Origin: an uncultured Oscillospiraceae bacterium | Lineage (GTDB): Bacteria > Bacillota > Clostridia > Oscillospirales > Oscillospiraceae | Assembly: GCA_910579965.1 (NCBI GenBank) | Contig: CAJTWF010000017.1 | Span: forward strand, 1 to 47,352 | DNA: 47,352 bases | Reading direction: 5' to 3' | Shown here: piece after piece, positions 25,589-32,690 of the stretch | Position numbering within the stretch: the first letter of the stretch is position 1 | Layout: each line of letters begins with the position of its first letter | Notes under the pieces: model-generated | The model's database searches: none | Told to the model about the DNA's origin: nothing | What the model saw: only the letters and a program-made list of their open reading frames with translations | Made by a program: the position numbers and the translations under genes

Positions 25589-25753
25589 ATGAAAAAGAAT
25601 GCAGCCTACACCAGCCCGTATGAATTTACGGGGCTCATCCTTCTCCGCCAGGCCATCGGCCTCAGCCTTATCGGCGTGGGGGCAACTCCTTTGCCGGCGG
25701 CAGCGGGGCCAAGGACTTCACTGATATGGACAAGGCCACAAATTAAACTATGA
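25589..25753 (+). pseudogene. Small ORF with probable frameshift in a G-run
   Basis: After a strong GGAGGAGG site, the ATG at 25589 opens a 54-codon frame (MKKNAAYTSPYEFTG...IGVGATPLPAAA). At a run of five G (25678-25682) the +2 alternative frame gives a more protein-like end, GNSFAGGSGAKDFTDMDKAT, ending in TAA at about 25746. A sixth G would join them into one ~52-residue peptide. The joined product has a hydrophobic middle and a Gly/Ser-rich tail. I do not recognise it; a small peptide precursor, a broken gene or a phase-variable tract are possible. Confidence 0.4.
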
Positions 25754-25858
25754 AACGGGCTGCTGACATTTTGTACCTGCACTATGAAATAACCGCAAAA
25801 AGGGGCGGGAAATCACACTAATGCGTGCGCCCCTTTTACACATTTTGAGAATTAGCCC

Positions 25859-26383
25859 CTAAAATCGTTTCTTCAATTCCTCAATCCAAGTTTCAATCGT
25901 TTCAGCCAAGACAAATTGCTGACGCAAAACAGCCATACCGATTTCAGGAACCTCCGGCGCGTTTTCTTTTTCTCGAAGGTTTTCTTCCAGATATGTTTTC
26001 AAATCCTGCACATTTTTTTCAATGCTGGCAACGCAGGATTCTTGCATTTCCAAAGGAACGCTGTCCAAATTTACAATCACAGCATTGAAATCCAAAAACA
26101 TACGGATAGGCTGGGCGGAGAGTTCTCCCATCAGCCGCTCAAATTCCTGCTCACCGTTGGCCGTCAGCGAGTAGACTGCTTTTTCCGGCATATTGGTTTC
26201 CCGCACAGGGACGCTTTGGAGCAGGCCCTTTTCCTCTAACTGAATGACCTTTTTATAAATAGATGGTGTACTGATTTTTACCCATTTTGAAATATTGCGG
26301 TATTCCACAAGCTTTTGAATGTCGTAGGCACTCAGCGGCTGCTTTTTGAGCATCCCAAGGACGATCAAATCTATGGTTGCCAT
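25859..26383 (-). CDS. PadR-family transcriptional regulator
   Basis: A 174-residue regulator with an N-terminal PadR winged helix (MATIDLIVLGMLKKQPLSAYDIQKL) and a C-terminal helical dimerisation domain (~90-174). I start at the ATG at 26383, after AAAGGGG. It is divergent from a MATE exporter across a repeat-rich 120-base gap, the classic layout of a PadR repressor controlling a multidrug pump. Base composition is clearly lower in GC than the arg genes, suggesting transfer. Confidence 0.88.
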   Translation of the reverse strand: MATIDLIVLGMLKKQPLSAYDIQKLVEYRNISKWVKISTPSIYKKVIQLEEKGLLQSVPVRETNMPEKAVYSLTANGEQEFERLMGELSAQPIRMFLDFNAVIVNLDSVPLEMQESCVASIEKNVQDLKTYLEENLREKENAPEVPEIGMAVLRQQFVLAETIETWIEELKKRF

Positions 26384-26403
26384 AAAGATTTCCCCTTTCG
26401 CAC

Positions 26404-26465
26404 TTGACAACTACTATAAATTATAGTAGTATGTGTTGACTGGCAGCTACTATAAAGTATACTAC
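26404..26465. promoter_or_regulatory. Overlapping promoters and palindromic operators, PadR/MATE
   Basis: Toward MATE, TTGACA-17-TAGTAT (26404-26432) and TTGACT-16-TATACT (26436-26463) are in tandem. CTACTATAA-A-TTATAGTAG (26411-26429) is a perfect palindrome lying in the first promoter's spacer and over a minus-strand TATAAT for padR. CTACTATAAA repeats at 26447-26456 in the second promoter. These are likely PadR binding sites for mutual control. Confidence 0.7.
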
Positions 26466-26503
26466 TTCACATTACACTGGCTGTCAAGAGAAAGGAGCAA
26501 GTT

Positions 26504-27880
26504 ATGGACGGAAACAAAAAAATGGCGCTTCTGGGGAGTGCGCCAATTCCCAAAGCTCTCCTGGCACTGGGCATCCCAACGATGATTGGTATGCTCATTA
26601 ACGCCCTCTACAATTTGGTAGACACCTATTTTGTAGGCGGGCTGGGGACCGACCAGATGGGCGCGGTCACGGTTGCCTTTCCCCTGGGGCAGATTGTTGT
26701 TGGCCTGGGCCTGCTGTTCGGAAACGGCGCTGCCGCCTATCTGTCCAGGCTGCTGGGCCGTGGCGACAAGGATACGGCGAACAAGGTAGCGAGTACAGCC
26801 ATTTACAGCGGCGTTTCCATTGGCGCAGTTGTGATTCTGCTCTCTGTTATCTTTCTGGAACCAATTTTGAAACAAGCTGGTGCAATCGAAAGTGTGATGC
26901 CCTATGCGATTACCTACACCCGCATATATATCGTGTTCTCCATTTTCAACGTGTTCAACGTCACCATGAACAATATCGTTTCCAGCGAGGGCGCGGCGAA
27001 AACGGCTATGTGCGCGCTGATGGCTGGTGCGGTACTGAATGTGATATTAGACCCTGTTTTCATTTACGCACTGAACCTCGGCGTGGCTGGCGCGGCGATT
27101 GCGACAGCGATTTCCCAAATCGTTTCCACATTGGTTTATCTTTGCTACATACTCCGGAAAAAGAGCGTGTTCAGCTTCAGCATTAAAGAATGCTGCTTTG
27201 CAAAAGAGATTATGTCCGAAATTTTGAAAATCGGTATTCCCACGATGATTTTCCAACTTCTGACCAGCCTTTCCATCAGCATGATAAACAGTGCCGCCAA
27301 GGAATACGGAGGCTCCGCACTGGCCGCATTGGGGCCGGTCACAAAAATTATGTCCATGGGGACACTGATCGTCTTTGGCTTTCTGAAAGGATTTCAGCCA
27401 ATCGCCGGATTTAGCTATGGAGCAAAAAAGTTTGACCGGCTGCGGGAGGCTATCAAAACTGCTATCCTTTGGTCTACCGCCTTTTGTGTGATTTTTGGTG
27501 TTATTGCCGCTGTATTCTCTACGCAGATTGTATCCCTGTTTACAAAGGAAGACGCAGAGATGGTTCGTGTCGGTTCTATTGCGCTACGGGCAAACGCCCT
27601 CTCTTTTGTCCTTTTTGGTTTTTACACAGTCTATTCCTTCCTGTTCCTTGTGATGGGAAAAGCCACAGAGGGCTGCATCCTCGGCGCTTGCCGTCAGGGA
27701 ATTTGTTTTGTCCCTGCTATTCTGATACTTCCAGCGGTTTGGGGATTAAGCGGAGTTCTCTACGCACAGCCGATAGCGGATTTTATTTCAGCGATTGTCA
27801 CCGCAGTTATGGCGGTTCGGTTACACAGAGAATTGCGGATAGCGGGAACCCATATTTCCATTCCATCTCAGGAGCATTGA
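26504..27880 (+). CDS. MATE-family multidrug efflux transporter
   Basis: A 458-residue integral membrane protein with about 12 predicted hydrophobic segments in two halves, the size of the family. The start ALLALGIPTMIGMLINALYN and VDTYFVGGLGTDQMGA, then a half-repeat beginning EILKIGIPTMIFQLL, are typical. It would export cationic drugs or metabolites in exchange for Na+ or H+. AAAGGAG precedes the ATG. It is the main cargo of a module with the divergent PadR gene and the KTR protein downstream. Confidence 0.93.
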   Translation: MDGNKKMALLGSAPIPKALLALGIPTMIGMLINALYNLVDTYFVGGLGTDQMGAVTVAFPLGQIVVGLGLLFGNGAAAYLSRLLGRGDKDTANKVASTAIYSGVSIGAVVILLSVIFLEPILKQAGAIESVMPYAITYTRIYIVFSIFNVFNVTMNNIVSSEGAAKTAMCALMAGAVLNVILDPVFIYALNLGVAGAAIATAISQIVSTLVYLCYILRKKSVFSFSIKECCFAKEIMSEILKIGIPTMIFQLLTSLSISMINSAAKEYGGSALAALGPVTKIMSMGTLIVFGFLKGFQPIAGFSYGAKKFDRLREAIKTAILWSTAFCVIFGVIAAVFSTQIVSLFTKEDAEMVRVGSIALRANALSFVLFGFYTVYSFLFLVMGKATEGCILGACRQGICFVPAILILPAVWGLSGVLYAQPIADFISAIVTAVMAVRLHRELRIAGTHISIPSQEH

Positions 27881-27898
27881 TAACATAAGGTGGTGCAA

Positions 27899-28096
27899 AT
27901 GAACGCAACACAAAATTGTTCTCACTGGATATGCTGTCCTGCCTGCGGCGGAAAGACCCGAATAAAAGTATACGAAGATACGGTGCTTGAAAGGTTTCCG
28001 CTGTATTGTCCCAAATGCAAGCAGGAAATGTTAATCAGCGTCCGACAACTGAATACGTCCATCATAGAGCCAGACGCTCAGACGCAGAGCCGATAA
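27899..28096 (+). CDS. Cysteine-rich KTR domain protein
   Basis: A 65-residue protein with two CxxC knuckles (CCPACGGKTRIKVYEDT and YCPKCKQE), likely binding one zinc. The KTR motif after the first pair fits the cysteine-rich KTR domain family, commonly carried near resistance genes on conjugative elements. Function is unknown. The ATG at 27899 follows AAGGTGG, 18 bases past the MATE stop. The stop codon lies inside a terminator-like hairpin. Confidence 0.85.
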   Translation: MNATQNCSHWICCPACGGKTRIKVYEDTVLERFPLYCPKCKQEMLISVRQLNTSIIEPDAQTQSR

Positions 28097-28131
28097 CATA
28101 TGGGAACCTTCCCCATGGTTATCGGCTTTGC
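28089..28131 (+). terminator. Hairpin at the end of the KTR gene
   Basis: Nine-bp arms GCCGATAAC (28089-28097) and GTTATCGGC (28118-28126) enclose a smaller inner stem, followed by a weak TTTGCATTT tract. Confidence 0.7.
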
Positions 28132-28162
28132 ATTTGAAAAGTCGTGGCTATGTCCGATAAAG

Positions 28163-28199
28163 AGCGGCGACTTTGAGAAATCAGAGCCGCCGCTTTTTT
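28163..28199 (+). terminator. Rho-independent terminator
   Basis: Seven-bp arms AGCGGCG (28163-28169) and CGCCGCT (28188-28194) with an 18-base loop are followed by six T. Confidence 0.65.
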
Positions 28200-28229
28200 C
28201 CGTTTTGGCGGCAACAGGAGGATGCCGCC

Positions 28230-28271
28230 ATGCGATTGCGAACAGATAGGTACTTGTCAAAAAAAGCCTAA
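28230..28271 (+). CDS. Very short ORF, possible truncated gene start
   Basis: An ATG at 28230 with AGGAGG 9 bases upstream opens 13 codons (MRLRTDRYLSKKA) and then stops. A good ribosome site before so short a frame suggests either the leftover 5' end of a deleted mobile-element gene or a leader peptide. A terminator precedes it and another follows it. Confidence 0.3.
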   Translation: MRLRTDRYLSKKA

Positions 28272-28345
28272 TCCCCGCAGCGGCATCCCCTGCCCAGGTT
28301 TGCGAAAATAGTCGTTTTTTGTCTGCCCATATCGCCAATCCCAAC

Positions 28346-28378
28346 GCCCGAACAGCCTTGTGCTGTTCGGGCATTTTT
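28346..28378 (+). terminator. Rho-independent terminator
   Basis: Perfect 11-bp arms (28346-28356, 28362-28372) with a 5-base loop, then CA and five T. It ends rightward transcription from the MATE/KTR module before the convergent secreted-protein gene. Confidence 0.85.
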
Positions 28379-28384
28379 GCTTTT

Positions 28385-29158
28385 TCAGGGGATTGTCCCA
28401 TCTGGCCCCGGGTCTTCGATCTCCGGGAGCGTGACAACCGGCTTGATCTCCGTGCCCTCGAAAATCGCCACGTACCGCACCCGGTCCAGCGCGATCCTGC
28501 TGACCGTGCCTTCATATTTCGCGGTCACCGTGTAGCCGGTGACATAACTGCTGGTGGCTGTGCCGGAATAAGTTGCTACGGCGGTGTACCGCTCGCCCAG
28601 AGCATAGCCGTCCATGTTGGCGGTGTTGTCCGTCTGCCAGGAGATATCCTGCAAAGTCATGGTCCTGCCGTTCTCCTCCACGGTCTTGGGGATGTACGAT
28701 GTGTCCTGGCTGCCCAGATTGGGGTAGCGGCGGGTGGTGGTCACGGTTTTGCTGGATTTTCCATAGCCCGCCGTCTCCACCTGGACGGTGTCCAGCCGGA
28801 GGGTCAGCGTACCGGACAGGCCGTCCTCTGTGACAAATTCCTTCTGCTGGGGCAGCAGGGCCAGAATGGAGGCCATATCCTTGTTCTTGCTTTCCAGCGA
28901 CACCTCCTCGGTGTGCTGCCGCTCCTGATACTCCGGCATCTCCTGCTTGAGCAGGTCCGTCAGGGTATAGTGGACGCCGTTCTGCTCGAAATCCGAGCGG
29001 GAAATACCGGCAGGGTCCTGCCCCGGCTCAAGATCATAGACCTTCCGGATCTCGCTGCCGTCCTCGTTCTGCTCCACGGCGGTGGGATAACACACCTCCG
29101 CCGCCAAGGCAATGGGGGACATAGACGCTGCCAGCAGCAAAAATACGGTTCGTTTCAT
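28385..29158 (-). CDS. Secreted protein of unknown function (mobile-element associated)
   Basis: A 257-residue protein with a clear signal peptide (MKRTVFLLLAASMSPIALAA, cleavage likely after Ala20). The mature part is Thr/Tyr/Glu-rich, without Cys pairs or a second membrane segment. The ATG at 29158 follows AAGGAG by 6 bases. I recognise no catalytic motif. It follows a DUF3849-type gene, as in Clostridia integrative elements. The end DPGPDGTIP is abrupt; relatives may have a C-terminal membrane anchor, so truncation is possible. Its dense beta-type pattern fits an extracellular domain. Confidence 0.65.
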   Translation of the reverse strand: MKRTVFLLLAASMSPIALAAEVCYPTAVEQNEDGSEIRKVYDLEPGQDPAGISRSDFEQNGVHYTLTDLLKQEMPEYQERQHTEEVSLESKNKDMASILALLPQQKEFVTEDGLSGTLTLRLDTVQVETAGYGKSSKTVTTTRRYPNLGSQDTSYIPKTVEENGRTMTLQDISWQTDNTANMDGYALGERYTAVATYSGTATSSYVTGYTVTAKYEGTVSRIALDRVRYVAIFEGTEIKPVVTLPEIEDPGPDGTIP

Positions 29159-29169
29159 GTTGTTCTCCT

Positions 29170-29892
29170 TCATATATTCATAGTGGGTCCGCTCTGTTTT
29201 GGCGCCTGAATTTCCTTCAGCTTCACCCTCGCCCAGTCCGGCAGGTACTCCTCTTTCATGATGCCAATAAAGTTGCTGCGGTCCCACCGGGCCTGTTCTC
29301 CGCTGCCCAGGCAGGTGGCATATAGAGACCACCCGTAAGTACCGGGATAACACCCAAAGCCCTCCTCAGCCAGCCAGAGCTGGCTGTGTGTGTCCCAACA
29401 GCTTTCCTCCATAGAAAACGGACTGAGTATCAGCACTTTGCCGGTATAGTCCTGCTGATCCTGGCTGTCCACACAATGCTCCTGACCGAACAGGCCCAAT
29501 GCCTGGTAGCACGCCTTGACCTGACCAATGAACTTATCCAGCAAATCCGCAGTGGTATTCACGGCAAAGCGGCAGTTATGACCATCACCGTGAACTCAAG
29601 TGTTCCGCACCCAATCCTGTGCATCTTTGCTGATGAGGTCCCGGCAATCCGCCACATTTACAGAATTACTTAATACATAATTGACTCGTTTGAATCCGTA
29701 CCGGGCCAGAACAGACTGGGCACAGCCCTCTGTCAGTTCCCTGCGCACCTTGTCCGCATGTTCCTGAATAGCCTGTTCAACGGCCCGTGCACATACAATA
29801 TTTTGCTGGAAACTGGCATCATATTGCCGGGTCTCTCTCCTTTGCAGGGCGCCTGCGTAGGAATCCGTGTACAGATATGGAAAGTCAGTCAT
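29170..29892 (-). pseudogene. DUF3849-type gene, copy 1, interrupted by one in-frame TGA
   Basis: A 241-codon frame starting at 29892 (MTDFPYLYTDSYAGALQRR) after GAGGA. It is open except for one TGA at 29596-29598. The first 98 residues match DUF3849 (YLY-x-S-x-x-x-A, GFKRVNYVLSN). The second part (VNTTADLLDKFIG...YQALGLFGQEHC) continues in the same frame. Aligned without gaps to copy 2, the TGA falls on a Cys codon (TGC). It is probably a nonsense mutation; stop-codon recoding is a remote alternative. The family is typical of Clostridia conjugative elements; function is unknown. Confidence 0.75.
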
Positions 29893-29929
29893 GTGTATCC
29901 TCGTTCAGCCCATTTCAGGGCGCCCTGAT

Positions 29930-29960
29930 TACGGTTCATTTCATGTTGCTCTCCTTCACA
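29930..29960 (-). pseudogene. Vestigial start of a second secreted-protein gene
   Basis: Downstream of copy 2, a GGAGAG site and ATG AAA are followed at once by TGA. The preceding ~65 bases nearly match those before the intact secreted-protein gene at 29158. This is the scar of a duplicated DUF3849/secreted-protein unit whose second gene was lost. Confidence 0.6.
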
Positions 29961-30675
29961 TATTCATAGTGGGTCCGCTCTGTTTTGGCGCCTGAATTTC
30001 CTCCAGCTTCTCCCTCGCCCAGTCCGGCAGGTACTGCTCATCCAGCACACCGATGAAATCATCGCGATTCCAGCGCGTCTGTTCACCATCTCCAAGGCAG
30101 GTGGCATATACGGCCCGTCCGGAGGCGGTGGGAGAGCATCCAAAGCCTCCCTCACCCAGCCAGACTTGATTGCGTGCGTCCCAGCATTCCTCCCGCAGCG
30201 TATCCGGACTCATCACCAAAACCTGGCCCTCATAATCCACAGGATGCTGGCTGCTCACGCAGTGTTCCGGGCCGAACAGCCCCAACGCCTGATATGCCTA
30301 GTAAACCTGATCCGCGAATAGGTTCAGCGCAGCGGGCGGGCTCCGGACCACAAATTCCAGGCTGTGTTTTCTGTCGTAGGGGATGCAGATCTGACGGCAC
30401 CATTGCAGCGGCTCCTTGTCGATCTGCCCGGCGCAGCGCCGTCCGCGGATCGTATTGGCCAGCACATGCTGTACCCGCTTGAAGCCGTGCCGGTACAGGA
30501 TGTCCTGGACACAGCCTTCCGCCAGACGTCCGCCGTCAAAGCAGGCGGAGACCGCCGCTTCGATATCCTTCCGGCAGGTAATATTTTCCTGATGACTGCT
30601 GCGCCATTTCCCCAGCTCGCCGCACCGCAGCGCCTCCGCGAAGGAATTCCGGTACAGATACGGATATTTACTCAT
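29956..30675 (-). pseudogene. DUF3849-type gene, copy 2, interrupted by one in-frame TAG
   Basis: A 240-codon frame from the ATG at 30675 (MSKYPYLYRNSFAEALRCG). It is open except for a TAG at 30298-30300. The first 125 residues are a good DUF3849 domain (ENITCRKDIEAAV, GFKRVQHVLANT). Downstream of the TAG the same frame continues AYQALGLFGPEHC, collinear with copy 1. It overlaps the upstream AbrB-like gene by 8 bases. Copy 1 has sense codons at this place, so this is a separate mutation. Confidence 0.78.
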
Positions 30676-31174
30676 AGACGGCGTCCTCCGCCATGAGCCG
30701 CTTCTCCAGGCTCCCCACACATACGCGCGCGATTGCCAGCGAGGTCAGCAGCCGGTCCGGTACATCGGTGAGATCATAGCGGTAATCCGCCTGGGCAACG
30801 GTCACGGTATTGGTCCCCTCATTGACCTGGGCGCGGAGCTTCACGCCGCTGGGGATGCCGGCCTCCCGCAGAACCTCCGGCCGCAGACTGTTTGTGGCGG
30901 CCGGCAGGTACGGGCAGGTCCCGTTCGTGGACTCCGCGCACTTGTCCCCTCCATCGCAGCGGCCGCAGGACTCCATCAGGCGGCTGGTCAGTTCATGCAC
31001 CAGCCATTGGAGACTGTTGATGGCGTGGATCACCTCCAGAGTGTGCATCCTTGGCTTGAGGATAACAGCCGCGTTGGTCATGGCGCGGATTTCCAGCGGT
31101 TCGCCCCGCTCTAAGCCGCATTTCTCCAGAACGTCGTAGGAAATGACCAGTTTTTTCTTAGAAGCTGTATTCAT
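30668..31174 (-). CDS. AbrB-like protein, start replaced by an insertion sequence
   Basis: A 168-residue protein. The N-terminal KKKLVISYDVLEKCGLERGE with EIRAMTNAAVILK matches the swapped-hairpin AbrB/SpoVT DNA-binding pattern. A middle cluster CGRCDGGDKC...CPYL could bind zinc. The current ATG and first codons (MNTAS) come from the end of the IS at 31161-31985. Joining the IS flanks over one TA copy recreates an ATG at 32001 reading MARKFKKKLVISYDV in frame. It may thus still be expressed from the IS-borne start, but without a ribosome site of its own. Confidence 0.65.
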   Translation of the reverse strand: MNTASKKKLVISYDVLEKCGLERGEPLEIRAMTNAAVILKPRMHTLEVIHAINSLQWLVHELTSRLMESCGRCDGGDKCAESTNGTCPYLPAATNSLRPEVLREAGIPSGVKLRAQVNEGTNTVTVAQADYRYDLTDVPDRLLTSLAIARVCVGSLEKRLMAEDAVYE

Positions 31175-31985
31175 AAGCGTTTGAGCAGCGTGTGGGAATG
31201 AGAAATTTTGACCATAGTTACAGCAGAGGAAACGGAGATTTCATAATCTTTGCTGAGGCGTCTGGAATGATTGAGCCAAGAGAGGGTGCGTTCCACCACC
31301 CATCGCCAAGGGAGGATTTCCCATTGATGGGGCTTGATCTTCTCTGAAATATCAACGTCAAGATCAAGCTGCTCTTTCAAATCGGAAACGAAAGTGCCCC
31401 GATATCCAGCGTCCGCACAGAACTTCTGAATAGACGGATACCGCTCATACGCTCGTCTGGCGGTAGATATCCCACCTTTTGTGTCATGAATATTGGCAGC
31501 ATGGACCACAACAGACAACAAGCAGCCCAGCACATCCACTACGATGTGCCGCTTTCTGCCTTTCGTTTTTTTCCTCCGTCAATCCCACGCCCTTCGCTGG
31601 CTGCTACTGTTTTCACACTCTGGGAATCAATGATCGCGTAGCTTGGACTCTCCTTGCGTCCGGCATTTGTTCGTGTCTTTTTCACAAGATGCTCCAGAAT
31701 TTTATCCCACAACCCACTGATCCGGGCGCGGCGATAAAAACTGTGTACTGTTGAATACGGCGGAAAATCGTGGGGCAGCTGTCTCCATTTACACCCTGAA
31801 TCCACCAAATACAGTACAGTATCTGTCAATTCCCGTTTGTTCCACGTGCAGCTGCGCATCCCTGTATAGAGTGGGGCAATTTCTTCCCACTGCTCATCGG
31901 TCAAGTCGCTGGGATACGGCTTTCGTTCTTTTCCTTCCATGTTTCCTATTTTACCACTGCTTCAGCCTCTTGTGAATACAGATTC
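31161..31985 (-). mobile_element. IS5-family insertion sequence (IS427-like), 825 bp
   Basis: Imperfect terminal inverted repeats start GAAGCTGTATTCATAAG (31161 on plus) and GAATCTGTATTCACAAG (31985 on minus). TA flanks both ends (31159-31160, 31986-31987), fitting a TA target duplication. Inside is a two-frame DDE transposase. Both ends and the transposase look intact, so the copy may be active. Base composition is lower in GC than the chromosome. Confidence 0.85.
31171..31940 (-). CDS. IS5-family transposase made by -1 frameshifting
   Basis: OrfA (31940-31539, MEGKERKPYPSDLTDEQWEEI) carries the DUF4096 DNA-binding part and the first catalytic Asp (AIIDSQSVKT). OrfB in the -1 frame (to 31171) reads GRKRHIVVDVLG, then DAGYRGTF with the second Asp, and WVVERTLSWL with the Glu. 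A run of seven A (minus strand, 31572-31566) at GGKK is the likely slippery site. The fused product is about 255 residues, normal for the IS427 group. Its stop overlaps the new AbrB-like start as ATGA. Confidence 0.85.
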
Positions 31986-32073
31986 TAAATTTTCTTGCCA
32001 TCCGTCAGGATGCCTGCGAAAATTTGCCTTGTTTGGCGAAAAAATTCCTCGCCGTTGGGCATATCGCCAATTA

Positions 32074-32690
32074 TCAAACAAGCCCTAACCGCTCAAAGGG
32101 AATCTCATTCGTGGTGGCATGGACCTTCCCGTTCACTTTGATGCACCAGGGCAGGGCCTGTCCGTTCAAGTCCGCCAGGCTGTTGTACTTGATTCCCACC
32201 ATGAAATTATCTCTGACAAAATGCACCGTCCGCTCTACTTCCCCTTTCGTCTGACCCCGATATGGCCGGCACAGGATGGGTTTGAACCCATAGAATCCCG
32301 CGAAGTCCTCAAACTGCCGGTTTAGCGTGGAGTCCTCCTGCTTCAGCAATCGCTTGATGACCACCTGCTTCATATTGTCATACAGGATCTCCTCCGGGTA
32401 ACCTCCGAAATACCGGAATGCGTTCTGATGGCACCGGATCAGTGTGTTTGTGCTCATATCCGTTACAAACTCGATGTACCGCATCCGCGAATATCCCAGA
32501 ATCATGAGAAAGCAGTACAGCTTCTTCCACTTCCCGTCCTCGTACACCAGCTGATCCTCGAAGAATCCCCAGTCCATCTGCCCTTGCTTTCCTGGCATCG
32601 TCTCAAACCGCACTGTTGCTTTCTCATTCAAGTCCATCTTCCGGCTGCTCACATACGCCTTGACGATGCGCTGACAGCCCCCTCTGTTTT
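32074..32690 (-). pseudogene. IS21-family transposase (IstA) remnant
   Basis: About 200 codons of an IstA-type DDE integrase core: ATVRFETMPGKQGQMDWGFF, YEDGKWKKLYCFLMILGYSR, YDNMKQVV, and CRPYRGQTKGEVERTVHFVR with the catalytic Glu. The N-terminal DNA-binding part, the C-terminus (it breaks off after NEIPFERL) and istB are all missing. The right junction, around 32,680-32,690, lies inside the 3' end of the response-regulator gene. Confidence 0.85.

Noticed and set aside
29588..29598. TGA in DUF3849 copy 1 as a real selenocysteine codon
   Set aside because: The neighbouring paralogue also carries a stop (TAG) elsewhere, the proteins are not redox enzymes, and no sel genes are in view; kept only as a test to run.
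28328..32071. 12-bp direct repeat CATATCGCCAAT at 28328-28339 and 32060-32071, considered as island attachment sites
   Set aside because: A 12-mer match within about 4 kb is near chance, flanking bases do not extend it, and the PadR/MATE part of the island lies outside it.
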